Shown one piece after another: positions 45,603-52,813 of a DNA stretch of 52,813 nucleotides; position 1 is the stretch's first letter; each line of letters starts with the position of its first letter. Position numbers and translations under genes: made by a program. Source of the DNA: Culturomica sp. (GTDB taxonomy: Bacteria > Bacteroidota > Bacteroidia > Bacteroidales > Marinifilaceae). The stretch covers positions 1 through 52,813 of the forward strand of contig JAISHE010000025.1 in assembly GCA_031262745.1 (NCBI GenBank), in the 5' to 3' direction. Under the pieces are notes generated by a model. It was given only the letters and a program-made list of their open reading frames with translations. It was not told the DNA's origin and searched no databases.

Positions 45603-45971
45603 TTACTTCTTAAAAATAAAATATACGGCAAGCACGAGAAAAGTAAAACCGATTAAGTGGTTGAGGCGGAAAGTTTCGTTTTTGAAAACGAGCAATGTGA
45701 AAACAGAAAATACGATTAACGATATAACTTCTTGTATCACCTTCAACTGCCATATTGAAAACGGTCCGCCGTTGCCGGAAAAGCCAATTCGATTTGCAGG
45801 CACTTGAAAGAAGTATTCAAACAAAGCAACGCCCCAACTCATGATGATGACAACCACCAAAGGCAAGGCGGAAAACCTGTCCATTTCTTTGAATTTCAAA
45901 TGCCCATACCATGCCAACGTCATGAAAATGTTGGAGCAAATCAACAACAATACTGTGTATAGACCTTTCAT
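45603..45971 (-). CDS. DUF486 / DMT-like small membrane protein
   Basis: 122 residues with four membrane segments (GLYTVLLLICSNIFMTLAW; ALPLVVVIIMSWGVALFEYF; QEVISLIVFSVFTLLVF; IGFTFLVLAVYFIF). The YFFQVPANRIGFSGNGGPF stretch between segments two and three is the DUF486 signature. DUF486 belongs with small multidrug-resistance-type (DMT) proteins; the substrate is unknown. It lies 13 bases after the DUF3089 gene, likely co-transcribed. Confidence 0.88.
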   Translation of the reverse strand: MKGLYTVLLLICSNIFMTLAWYGHLKFKEMDRFSALPLVVVIIMSWGVALFEYFFQVPANRIGFSGNGGPFSIWQLKVIQEVISLIVFSVFTLLVFKNETFRLNHLIGFTFLVLAVYFIFKK

Positions 45972-45984
45972 CTATCCGAATGTA

Positions 45985-46956
45985 TTACAGTTGGTTGTAG
46001 GCATCAATTCTGTCTGCAACGTTTTGTTTCAGATCGTAATAAAACAAATCGAAATCAAAATGATGCAAACAACCTTTGGGCCAGAAAGTGCCGGAGGATA
46101 CGGGAGCATCGGTTACAACCGTTCCGCGAGTCAAATTACACACGGCACTTGCAAAATGCGGTTGATCACCGGTAGGTTCATCTTCCGGACGCAAGCGACT
46201 GCCGAGACTTTCTTCTTTCGGTGCCGGTGTTTCATCACGCTTCCAATTTATAGGGTTGATAACCATACAATCTTTGTACAAATTCATAGTGAAGGGACTC
46301 GGATCCGCTTCCGGTGCTTCCGTGTTGTAGGAAATCACAACACCCAAATCATTGCGACCTTCCGCAAAAGGCAATTCCACCTTGTCGAGATACTCCTGAT
46401 TGACGGCAAAACCTATCAAATATGCGGCAATAGTGCGGTCGAACACTTCCGGATGTTCATCCTTAACCCAAAGCAAAAGTTGTTTCAAAATCATACTGCC
46501 CTGTGAATGTCCGGCAAAAATAATGGGACGATTATTATTGAAATGAGTGAGATAATACTCAAAAGCCGCTTTGCAATCACGTGCGGGAATCTCATCAATG
46601 GCAGCCTCGACGGCTTTCGTCGTTTTTTGTTTTGAAATATAATCAATGCTCAACTGATGGTAGAAAGGTGCATAAAAATTGCACGTTTCAAAAATATCCT
46701 TGTAAGCATCATATAGCTTGATAGCTTCCTTAGTCATAACCGTGTCGTCCATGCCGCAATACTTAACATTTGTTTCTATAACCGTAGGATATACATAAAA
46801 CACGTCTACCGCCTGTTCCGCATTTTCGGGTGCATTTAACCAATTCTTTTTAATGGAATAATCCCCAATTTCGGGGATGTCATTGCTGTGTTTTGAATTA
46901 TCACAAGCGCACATAACCGATGCTGCAATTGTTACTAATAATAATATTTTTTTCAT
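45985..46956 (-). CDS. DUF3089 alpha/beta-hydrolase lipoprotein
   Basis: 323 residues. The lipoprotein signal ends MCAC (Cys18). The DUF3089 pattern is clear: DVFYVYPTV near 51, YAPFYHQ near 95, and the nucleophile elbow GHSQGS with Ser151. Probably a serine esterase or hydrolase on the periplasmic or outer face; the substrate is not known. A TACATTTG -7-like element (minus, 46986-46993) precedes it in the spacer shared with galE. Confidence 0.88.
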   Translation of the reverse strand: MKKILLLVTIAASVMCACDNSKHSNDIPEIGDYSIKKNWLNAPENAEQAVDVFYVYPTVIETNVKYCGMDDTVMTKEAIKLYDAYKDIFETCNFYAPFYHQLSIDYISKQKTTKAVEAAIDEIPARDCKAAFEYYLTHFNNNRPIIFAGHSQGSMILKQLLLWVKDEHPEVFDRTIAAYLIGFAVNQEYLDKVELPFAEGRNDLGVVISYNTEAPEADPSPFTMNLYKDCMVINPINWKRDETPAPKEESLGSRLRPEDEPTGDQPHFASAVCNLTRGTVVTDAPVSSGTFWPKGCLHHFDFDLFYYDLKQNVADRIDAYNQL

Positions 46957-47006
46957 AGTGCTTATTTATAAAGGTTTGACAACCGCAAATGTATAAAATA
47001 TTTCAT

Positions 47007-47014
47007 TAAATTTG
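47007..47014 (+). promoter_or_regulatory. -7-like element for galE
   Basis: TAAATTTG fits TAnnTTTG, 26 bases before the galE ATG. No good -33 element is seen at the right distance. Confidence 0.35.
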
Positions 47015-47039
47015 CCAACCATTTTAAAATTAAATAGAT

Positions 47040-48065
47040 ATGAGGATATTAGTAACCGGAGGCACCGGATTTATCGGTTCCCATACAGTTGTGGAACTTC
47101 AACAAGCGGGTTACAATGTTGTAATCGCCGACAATCTCATCAATTCTAATATTGAAGTTCTGGACGGAATAGAAAATATTACAGGCGTGAGACCTGCATT
47201 TGAAAAAGTCGATTTAACCGATATTACCGCAACAAAAGAAATTTTTAAGAAACATAAAGACATCACTGCAATAATACATTTTGCTGCTCTGAAGGCTGTG
47301 GGTGAATCTGTCGGGAAACCGCTGGAATACTATGGCAATAATATTAATTCTATCATAAACATGCTCACATGTATGCGGGAATTTGATGTACGCAACTTTG
47401 TGTTTTCATCATCCTGCACGGTTTACGGTCAAGCCGATGTTTTGCCGGTAACGGAACAAACTCCTAAGAAAAAAGCTGAATCTCCTTACGGCAATACAAA
47501 AGCAATATGCGAGGACATTATGAACGATTTCGCTTTTGCCGAAAATCAATTTAAAATGATTGCTTTGAGATATTTCAATCCCATAGGTGCGCATCCGTCT
47601 TCCCAAATCGGCGAACTGCCTAACGGCACTCCCAATAATCTAATTCCCTACATCACTCAAACCGTTGCCGGTATACGCAAGGAACTGAGTGTTTTCGGAA
47701 ATGATTACAACACTCCCGACGGTACTCCTATTCGTGATTACATAGACATTGTCGATTTGGCAAAAGCCCATGTAACGGCAATTCAAAGATTAATAGACAA
47801 TAAAAACAAATCTAATATAGAATATTTTAATATCGGTACCGGTACCGGTGTTTCGGTGCTTGAACTCATTGAAACATTTGAAAAGGCTACCGGTAGGAAA
47901 GTACCTTATAAAATCACTGCTCGGCGTGCGGGAGATATCGAAAAGATTTGGGCAGACACAACTTTTGCAAACCGTGAACTTGGTTGGAAAGCCGAAGTAC
48001 CTCTCTCGGAAAGTCTTTTAAATGCTTGGAAGTGGCAAGAAAAATTAGGGTCGCTAAAATTGTAG
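47040..48065 (+). CDS. galE: UDP-glucose 4-epimerase
   Basis: 341 residues of the extended short-chain dehydrogenase family. The NAD-binding TGGTGFIGSHT is at 6-16, the catalytic Ser/Thr in SSSCTVYG (123-130) and the dyad Tyr150-Lys154 in SPYGNTK. It interconverts UDP-glucose and UDP-galactose for glycan synthesis. It appears to be a single-gene unit, divergent from the DUF3089 gene. Confidence 0.95.
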   Translation: MRILVTGGTGFIGSHTVVELQQAGYNVVIADNLINSNIEVLDGIENITGVRPAFEKVDLTDITATKEIFKKHKDITAIIHFAALKAVGESVGKPLEYYGNNINSIINMLTCMREFDVRNFVFSSSCTVYGQADVLPVTEQTPKKKAESPYGNTKAICEDIMNDFAFAENQFKMIALRYFNPIGAHPSSQIGELPNGTPNNLIPYITQTVAGIRKELSVFGNDYNTPDGTPIRDYIDIVDLAKAHVTAIQRLIDNKNKSNIEYFNIGTGTGVSVLELIETFEKATGRKVPYKITARRAGDIEKIWADTTFANRELGWKAEVPLSESLLNAWKWQEKLGSLKL

Positions 48066-48087
48066 GTAAAACTACTGCCCTAAAAAA

Positions 48088-48118
48088 TTTGCAGATAAAA
48101 TTTTAAAGGGTATCTTTG
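48088..48118 (+). promoter_or_regulatory. Promoter of tRNA-Arg(TCT)
   Basis: TTTG (48088-48091), 19 bases, then TATCTTTG (48111-48118): a full match to the Bacteroidota -33/-7 promoter. Transcription would begin about 18 bases before the tRNA. Confidence 0.75.
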
Positions 48119-48142
48119 CACCGCCAAACCGTAAAAAGTGTC

Positions 48143-48216
48143 GGTTCAGTAGCTCAGCTGGATAGAGCAACGGCCTTCTAAGCCGTAGGTCGTGGGTTCG
48201 AATCCCGCCTGAATCA
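48143..48216 (+). tRNA. tRNA-Arg (anticodon TCT)
   Basis: Complete cloverleaf: acceptor GGTTCAG with CTGAATC, D loop AGCTGGAT, anticodon stem ACGGC/GCCGT around CTTCTAA, and T loop TTCGAAT. The anticodon TCT reads AGA. CCA is not encoded. Confidence 0.96.
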
Positions 48217-48231
48217 CAAACAAAATGTAGA

Positions 48232-48268
48232 AGAGGCTGTCCCAAACGAGGCAGCCTCTTTGTTTTTT
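48232..48268 (+). terminator. Intrinsic terminator after tRNA-Arg(TCT)
   Basis: AGAGGCTG pairs with CAGCCTCT across a 12-base loop, followed by TTGTTTTTT. It stands 15 bases after the tRNA. Confidence 0.85.
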
Positions 48269-48371
48269 ATAATAATTCGGAATTTATGAAATTGCGGTAT
48301 TATAAATGAAAAAGTTGCCGAAATAAATCCGACAACTTTTCGATGAATAGAACTAACCAATTTAGGTTATG

Positions 48372-48444
<73 letters not shown>

Positions 48445-48460
48445 GGCTTTTTTGCGAGTG

Positions 48461-48491
48461 CAAAGATATTAATAAGGAATGAATGTGCAAA
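48461..48491 (-). promoter_or_regulatory. Promoter of tRNA-Phe
   Basis: On the minus strand TTTG (48488-48491), 19 bases, then TATCTTTG (48461-48468), the same spacing and -7 sequence as the tRNA-Arg(TCT) promoter. It begins two bases past the stop of the DUF4105 gene. Confidence 0.75.
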
Positions 48492-48492
48492 T

Positions 48493-49635
48493 TTATTGTG
48501 CATTATTTTTTATTACGTATGAAAGAAAAAACATCAGGCAAATGATAGGAATTGATGCTAAGGGCATTGCAGGCAATGAAATTAGCAATTGGGATACGCA
48601 AATTAAAAGCAGCAAAGCATATACGATAAGGTAAAAACTGATGTAGCGATGAAGATGTTTACGGAAAAGGAAAGGTAGCACTGCAAGATTGAGCGGATTA
48701 GCCCACAGAAGATTGAAGTTCGGTAATGTCATAGGATGTTCGGTGAAATAACCGAGAAATATAAGCAGGCAACCGAGTAAACCGCTTGCAAGGAACATCA
48801 CAAACGATATGCCGATTTCCAATTTACGTGATTTGTAGTGAATGATTAAGAAAATAATCAGCGCAACAATTATTGAAAAAACAAATAGGGGAGATGTGTA
48901 CCAATGATTTTGTAGAGTGGACTTAGGGGCAAGGTATAAGGTTTTCACTTTGCCGGCAAGTGGTTTACCGTTTAATTCGGCTTTTCCAAAACCTTGCATT
49001 AGGTAGTCGGGGAGGAACATATATTCGTATGTGGTGGCTTGTTTGTTGCCCGATTGTCCGAGTATGGTGTGTATGCCCCATTTCACCCAAGGACTGAGCA
49101 CAAGGTACTCGTCAAGTAGATTCCAGAACGTTTTCTCGTCATTGTGAATGTTCCAATTGATAGTGTCGCTTGCCGAACTTTGGATAATGTCGCGTATGCG
49201 TGTGGAACAATTATCATACAGAAAATTGTAGAGATACGTGCGATTGGCAGGTTTGAAATTTTCTTTGAGGGCATTAAAAAGTTGCTGCTTACCTACGGAG
49301 TCCAAAAGTAGTTCCTGCGAAAAAACGCTACGGTTTTCATGAATGTAGGCATTAATGAAATATGGGAACTGTGTAACGGAAAGTTGGAACGGCAGTAAAC
49401 CTTGTGCATATTTTAGATAAAAATTCTTTGTGTTGAAATCGAAGGTGCCGTAGTTAAAGACTAAATCCATACCGTTGGTTTTGTCTTGTACTCTTAGTGC
49501 CGAATGACCGAAAAGTGAATATAATTCGTTTCCGGAACTACAAGTGATAAGAGAGATGCGGGCATCTCCGGTTAAAGTTTGAGCCGGAGAAAGCAGCGGT
49601 AATAAGGCAAATAAAAATGCTATTAACTTTTTCAT
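48493..49635 (-). CDS. DUF4105 (Lnb N-terminal-like) membrane protein
   Basis: 380 residues. The signal peptide ends near LSPAQ. The DUF4105 domain spans about 22-180 with ISLITCSSGNELYSLFGHSA, FNYGTFDF and YNFLYDNCSTRIRD, which holds the conserved Asn/Cys/Ser/Thr. DUF4105 is related to the N-terminal domain of lacto-N-biosidase. About five membrane segments fill the C-terminal part (from TSPLFVFSIIVALIIFLIIHY on). The active domain would face the periplasm; no reaction is established. It lies three bases after truA. Confidence 0.85.
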   Translation of the reverse strand: MKKLIAFLFALLPLLSPAQTLTGDARISLITCSSGNELYSLFGHSALRVQDKTNGMDLVFNYGTFDFNTKNFYLKYAQGLLPFQLSVTQFPYFINAYIHENRSVFSQELLLDSVGKQQLFNALKENFKPANRTYLYNFLYDNCSTRIRDIIQSSASDTINWNIHNDEKTFWNLLDEYLVLSPWVKWGIHTILGQSGNKQATTYEYMFLPDYLMQGFGKAELNGKPLAGKVKTLYLAPKSTLQNHWYTSPLFVFSIIVALIIFLIIHYKSRKLEIGISFVMFLASGLLGCLLIFLGYFTEHPMTLPNFNLLWANPLNLAVLPFLFRKHLHRYISFYLIVYALLLLICVSQLLISLPAMPLASIPIICLMFFLSYVIKNNAQ

Positions 49636-49638
49636 GAT

Positions 49639-50367
49639 TTAATATTCTATGTCCCATAGGAATAATGCTTTACCGGGCACGGATGTACCGGCTTCACATC
49701 TGTTTTTTACTTCTATTATGTGTCGAAAATCTGCCGTAGTGATTTTCTTTTGTCCGACTTCAATCATTGTTCCAACAATTGCTCTCACCATATTGCGCAG
49801 AAATCTGTTTGCTTTAATGGTGAAAATCAATTGCTCATCGGTTTCCTGCCATTCGGCTGAAATGATGCGGCAAATGTTGTTTTTTACATCGGTATGTAAT
49901 TTCGAGAAACTTGTGAAATCCTCGTATTCAAACAGTATTTTGCATGCTTCGTTCATAAGAGCAATATCCGGAAGAGGGTGCACATTTACGGCATATTCGC
50001 ATGTGAACGGATTTTTCGATTTATTGATAAAGTATTTGTATGTGCGTGAAACAGCGGAAAACCGTGCGTGCATACCGTCGGCTACGGTATATATTCTACT
50101 CACGGCGATTGCATCTCCGAGAATACGATTGAGCTTGTAAACGAAATTGTCGGAATCGTCAATAGGCTCGTCTATGTTGAAATGGGCTACGTAGAAATGA
50201 GCATGAACACCCGTATCTGTTCTTCCGGCACCGACAATTTGTATATCTCGGCGCAAAAGAGTAGCAACGGCTTTGGTAAGATCTTCCTGTACGGACGGGG
50301 CATTGGGTTGCTGCTGCCAACCGTTGTAGGTGGTACCGTTGTAGGATAATTCAATAAAACAGCGCAT
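49639..50367 (-). CDS. truA: tRNA pseudouridine synthase A
   Basis: 242 residues from the ATG at 50367 (MRCFIELSYNGTTYNGWQ). A longer frame from 50436 adds a non-conserved leader. The catalytic Asp51 is in GRTDTGVHA, and NRFLRNMVRAIVGTM near the C-terminus is the second family block. It modifies uridines 38-40 of tRNA anticodon stems. A TACTTTTG sequence on the minus strand lies four bases before the ATG; if used as a promoter the message would have almost no leader. Confidence 0.95.
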   Translation of the reverse strand: MRCFIELSYNGTTYNGWQQQPNAPSVQEDLTKAVATLLRRDIQIVGAGRTDTGVHAHFYVAHFNIDEPIDDSDNFVYKLNRILGDAIAVSRIYTVADGMHARFSAVSRTYKYFINKSKNPFTCEYAVNVHPLPDIALMNEACKILFEYEDFTSFSKLHTDVKNNICRIISAEWQETDEQLIFTIKANRFLRNMVRAIVGTMIEVGQKKITTADFRHIIEVKNRCEAGTSVPGKALFLWDIEY

Positions 50368-50425
50368 GCACAAAAGTACTAAAAAGAGTGATAAGTTAAA
50401 TGTTTTTAAACTACATTCATTTTTG

Positions 50426-50433
50426 TACCTTTG
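50426..50433 (+). promoter_or_regulatory. -7-like element for the DUF7935-like gene and mnmE
   Basis: TACCTTTG fits TAnnTTTG, 34 bases before the ATG at 50468. The -33 region is T-rich without a clear TTTG. Confidence 0.4.
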
Positions 50434-50467
50434 CAACCAAGCCGTTTAACGTTTTAATAAACAAAAT

Positions 50468-51004
50468 ATGAGTATAAATTTAGGTATCACGGATTATTTA
50501 CTTATTGCACTGCTTTTAATGGTGGTGATGTGTTTTCCGTTTTTTAAGAAAGTTGTGGCATTGCTGGAAATTGTTGCAAAAAAGTATCTGCAAACACCGC
50601 CTCCACCGGTTGTAAACGATGAAAAGAACCGTTTAATGAATCTTAAATTACTTGCCTATGAGAGGATGATTATGTTTATCGAGCGTATGAAACCGGATTC
50701 TTTGGTGCCGCGCACTTTGTTGTCATCAATGACAAACAGGGAATATCAACAGTTGTTGATTGCGGAAATCAGACGTGAGTACGAATATAATCTTTCGCAG
50801 CAACTTTATGTGAGTAGCGAGGCATGGATAGCAATTACGAATTATAAAAACAATTTGCTGACATTGATAAATTCCGTGGCAACGGACTTGGAGGGAGGGA
50901 AACCTGCTACGGAGCTTGCGCAGAAGATTCTGGAAAAGTATATATATGCCGATTTAAAGACGGATGAAATTATACTTTTGATGAAAGCAAATCTTGAAAT
51001 GTGA
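50468..51004 (+). CDS. Conserved small membrane-anchored protein (DUF7935-like)
   Basis: 178 residues with one N-terminal membrane segment (YLLIALLLMVVMCFPFF), a Pro-rich linker (TPPPPVV), then a mostly helical cytosolic domain with YERMIMFIERMKPDSLVPR and REYQQLLIAEIRREYEYN. It looks like a conserved Bacteroidota protein of unknown function; the family name is from memory. The stop shares a base with the mnmE ATG, so translation is probably coupled. Confidence 0.8.
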   Translation: MSINLGITDYLLIALLLMVVMCFPFFKKVVALLEIVAKKYLQTPPPPVVNDEKNRLMNLKLLAYERMIMFIERMKPDSLVPRTLLSSMTNREYQQLLIAEIRREYEYNLSQQLYVSSEAWIAITNYKNNLLTLINSVATDLEGGKPATELAQKILEKYIYADLKTDEIILLMKANLEM

Positions 51005-52410
51005 TGAATGTGAAGGAAAACAATCAAGTGATTTGTGCGTTGGCAACACCTGCAGGTAGCGGAGCGTTGGCGATTATCAGAATAGCCGGAGAAGGTAGCA
51101 TTGCATTGGTAGATAATATTTTCAAAGCAAAGAGCAATAAGAAACTTGCCGACAGCGAGGCTAATAAAATAATTTTCGGTGAGATATACGATGGGAGTGA
51201 AGTGTTGGATGAAGTGTTGGTAACGGTTTTTCGTGCTCCCCACAGCTATACCGGTGAGGATGCTGTTGAAATCTCTTCTCATGGTTCGCCCTACATTCGA
51301 CAGAGGATTTTGCAGTTGCTCACGGAAACAGGAGGTACGCTTGCGCTACCCGGAGAGTTTACACAAAGAGCTTTTCTTAATGGGAAGTTAGACCTTTCGC
51401 AAGCAGAAGCCGTTGCGGATTTGATTGCTTCATCTTCGTCAGCGTCTCATCGCATGGCAATAAATCAGATTAAAGGCGGTTTCTCGTCGGAATTACATCT
51501 TCTGAGGGAACAAATGTTGCAATTGATAAGTCTTTTGGAATTGGAACTTGATTTTGCGGAAGAAGATGTTGATTTTGCAGATCGCTCGCAATTGTTGCAA
51601 CTTTCCGAAGATATTCACAACCTTATTAAGCGTTTAAGCGATTCGTTTTCTGTCGGTAATGTTATTAAAAACGGAATACCTGTGGCTATTGTCGGTAACA
51701 CCAACGTCGGTAAGAGTACCCTTCTAAATGCTTTGCTCAATGAGGAAAGAGCGATTGTTTCCGACATTGCGGGCACTACTCGTGATACGATAGAGGATAC
51801 TGTAAATTTGGGTGGTAATATCTTCCGTTTTATTGACACTGCCGGCATACGTTCTACGGATGATGCAATTGAAACCATAGGTATCAAACGCACTTTCGAT
51901 AAAATTTCAAAAGCCGATATAGTTCTTTTAATCACCGACCTGAGTAGTGATTTCAACACTTTTGAGGAGTATTACAAACAGGTGAAAGGCAGTCTGCACA
52001 CTTCGGCAACACTTTTAATCCTGTTAAACAAAGTAGATGTCGATTTTGAAGAAGCAGACAAATGGGTTGAGGCGATTAAGCGAAATGTTTTCTTAGACGA
52101 AGTTTTACCGATTTCGGCTAAGACAGGTTATAATTTACCTATTCTTATAGAAAAACTTATAGACATTGTAAACCGGAATATCGTAACGGATTCCGACGTT
52201 ATAGTTAGCAATGTGCGTCATTATGAGGCGTTGATACGTGCCAAATCGGCTATTGAGCGAGCTATCGGCGGTTTGCGTGGCAACATTAGCAATGAATTTA
52301 TCATTCAAGACATTCGTGAATGCCTCCATTACATAGGTGAAATCACCGGCGACATTACCACAGACGAAATTTTAGGCAACATCTTCGGAAAATTTTGTAT
52401 CGGAAAGTAA
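51004..52410 (+). CDS. mnmE: tRNA modification GTPase MnmE
   Basis: 468 residues. The N-terminal folate-binding domain has TPAGSGALAIIRIAG and APHSYTGEDAVEISSHGSP. The inserted G domain carries G1 GNTNVGKST (231-239), G2 IAGTTRDTIE, G3 DTAGIR and G4 NKVD. The C-terminal FGKFCIGK holds the CxGK motif with its conserved Cys. With MnmG it modifies the wobble uridine of some tRNAs. The start at 51004 is preferred over GTG 51001. Confidence 0.97.
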   Translation: MNVKENNQVICALATPAGSGALAIIRIAGEGSIALVDNIFKAKSNKKLADSEANKIIFGEIYDGSEVLDEVLVTVFRAPHSYTGEDAVEISSHGSPYIRQRILQLLTETGGTLALPGEFTQRAFLNGKLDLSQAEAVADLIASSSSASHRMAINQIKGGFSSELHLLREQMLQLISLLELELDFAEEDVDFADRSQLLQLSEDIHNLIKRLSDSFSVGNVIKNGIPVAIVGNTNVGKSTLLNALLNEERAIVSDIAGTTRDTIEDTVNLGGNIFRFIDTAGIRSTDDAIETIGIKRTFDKISKADIVLLITDLSSDFNTFEEYYKQVKGSLHTSATLLILLNKVDVDFEEADKWVEAIKRNVFLDEVLPISAKTGYNLPILIEKLIDIVNRNIVTDSDVIVSNVRHYEALIRAKSAIERAIGGLRGNISNEFIIQDIRECLHYIGEITGDITTDEILGNIFGKFCIGK

Positions 52411-52520
52411 AACCCATTTTCGGCACTGAAAACAAGAATTAGAAATAATATAACGGATCAATCCGATACCGGATTTTATGCTCTTCCAAACATTATTCAA
52501 CCTTATAAATTGAGAAAACA

Positions 52521-52813
52521 ATGACTAAAGATAAACTATTATATCAATTCAAACATTCCCGTTATCCAGAAAATTGTTTTGGTCATGACCGGAATGAATT
52601 TGGGGATTCCGAAAATGAATTCGGGGATTCCGAAAATGAATTCGGGGATTCCGAAAATGATTTCGGGGACTCCGAGAATGATTTCGGGGACTCCGAGAAT
52701 GAATTCGGGAATTCCGAAAATGAGTTCGGGAATTCCGAAAATGAGTTCGGGAACTCCGAAAATGTTCTCAGGGAATACGCAACTGGGGTCTATTCACAGA
52801 ACTGTGTCAGTAG
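52521..52813 (+). CDS. Heptad-repeat protein, cut by window edge
   Basis: An ATG at 52521 opens a frame of at least 97 codons that runs off the window. After ~24 residues (MTKDKLLYQFKHSRYPENCF) come eight seven-residue units, mostly ENEFGDS or ENEFGNS, then ENVLREYATGVYSQNCVS. The tail matches the ORF beside tRNA-Arg(CCT) at about 26.7 kb. No signal peptide or membrane segment. Strongly acidic repeats; no known function. The gene lies 110 bases after mnmE; nothing else is seen in that gap. Confidence 0.5.
   Translation, partial: MTKDKLLYQFKHSRYPENCFGHDRNEFGDSENEFGDSENEFGDSENDFGDSENDFGDSENEFGNSENEFGNSENEFGNSENVLREYATGVYSQNCVS
52595..52758 (+). repeat. 21-bp palindromic repeat array, copy 2
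   Basis: Eight regular 21-base units such as GAATTCGGGGATTCCGAAAAT, with two or three variants. Each contains a hairpin with a TTCGG/CCGAA stem around five bases. Units are much more alike than in the 26.7-kb array, suggesting recent expansion or correction between units. Confidence 0.85.

Noticed and set aside
45595..46506. Two plus-strand frames (70 and 221 codons)
   Set aside because: Antisense to the well-supported DUF486 and DUF3089 genes; the translations look like shadow sequence.
26591..48216. Two AGR-reading tRNA-Arg genes in one window as a sign of a mobile island
   Set aside because: Both are ordinary chromosomal tRNAs; the TCT gene has a standard promoter and terminator and no integrase is near.

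Overview
This 52.8 kb window comes from a member of the Bacteroidota, most likely the order Bacteroidales. The evidence is the family content: FimA/Mfa-type fimbrillins, a DUF3575 protein, PorP/SprF and a type B CTD of the type IX secretion system (T9SS), FISUMP proteins, WbqC, DUF4105 and DUF3089 proteins. The promoters fit as well: two tRNA genes carry TTTG-N19-TATCTTTG, the Bacteroidota -33/-7 type. Genes are AT-rich and tightly packed. No phage, integrase, transposase or CRISPR array is visible. I cannot name a genus.

Region 1 (1-5500) is accessory. It holds two FISUMP surface lipoproteins (the first cut by the window edge), each with ~100-residue repeats and a C-type-lectin-like end. These ends differ in the way expected of diversity-generating-retroelement (DGR) variable regions. 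A cytosolic protein of unknown family follows, and it lies between two scraps of what looks like a third FISUMP cassette. The region ends in palindromic repeats. Region 2 (5501-10729, minus strand) holds a Bro-N/Fic protein, a membrane-linked glycosyltransferase, a LysM glucosaminidase, recR and recJ. Region 3 (10849-17444, plus) runs lysS, gpsA, a nucleoside-recognition membrane protein, an acyltransferase-like protein, a clostripain-like lipoprotein and an NlpC/P60 hydrolase, nearly all overlapping. It converges on a minus-strand set of a PASTA protein, rluD and a WbqC protein (17439-20051).

Region 4 (20246-26542) is a complete-looking fimbrial operon: DUF3575 protein, major fimbrillin-like protein, FimB/Mfa2-like anchor, a large tip-like protein with a lectin-like C-terminus, and a small fimbrillin-like protein. 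tRNA-Arg(CCT) follows. Next comes a degenerate array of 21-bp palindromic units that also reads as a seven-residue repeat. Region 5 (27225-42416) is a T9SS adhesin module: a 2831-residue six-module beta-helix protein, a PKD-like protein, a third protein with the only recognisable CTD, a TPR/PD40/SPOR-like envelope protein and a PorP/SprF protein.

Region 6 (42470-52410) is mostly housekeeping: polyprenyl synthase, dCMP deaminase, C-terminal processing protease, a DUF486 membrane protein, a DUF3089 lipoprotein, galE, tRNA-Arg(TCT), tRNA-Phe, a DUF4105 protein, truA, a small membrane protein and mnmE. The window ends inside a second gene with the same 21-bp heptad repeat seen beside tRNA-Arg(CCT).

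The best leads are the DGR-like variation in the FISUMP ends, the paired heptad/hairpin arrays, and the T9SS module in which three secreted proteins appear to share one CTD.
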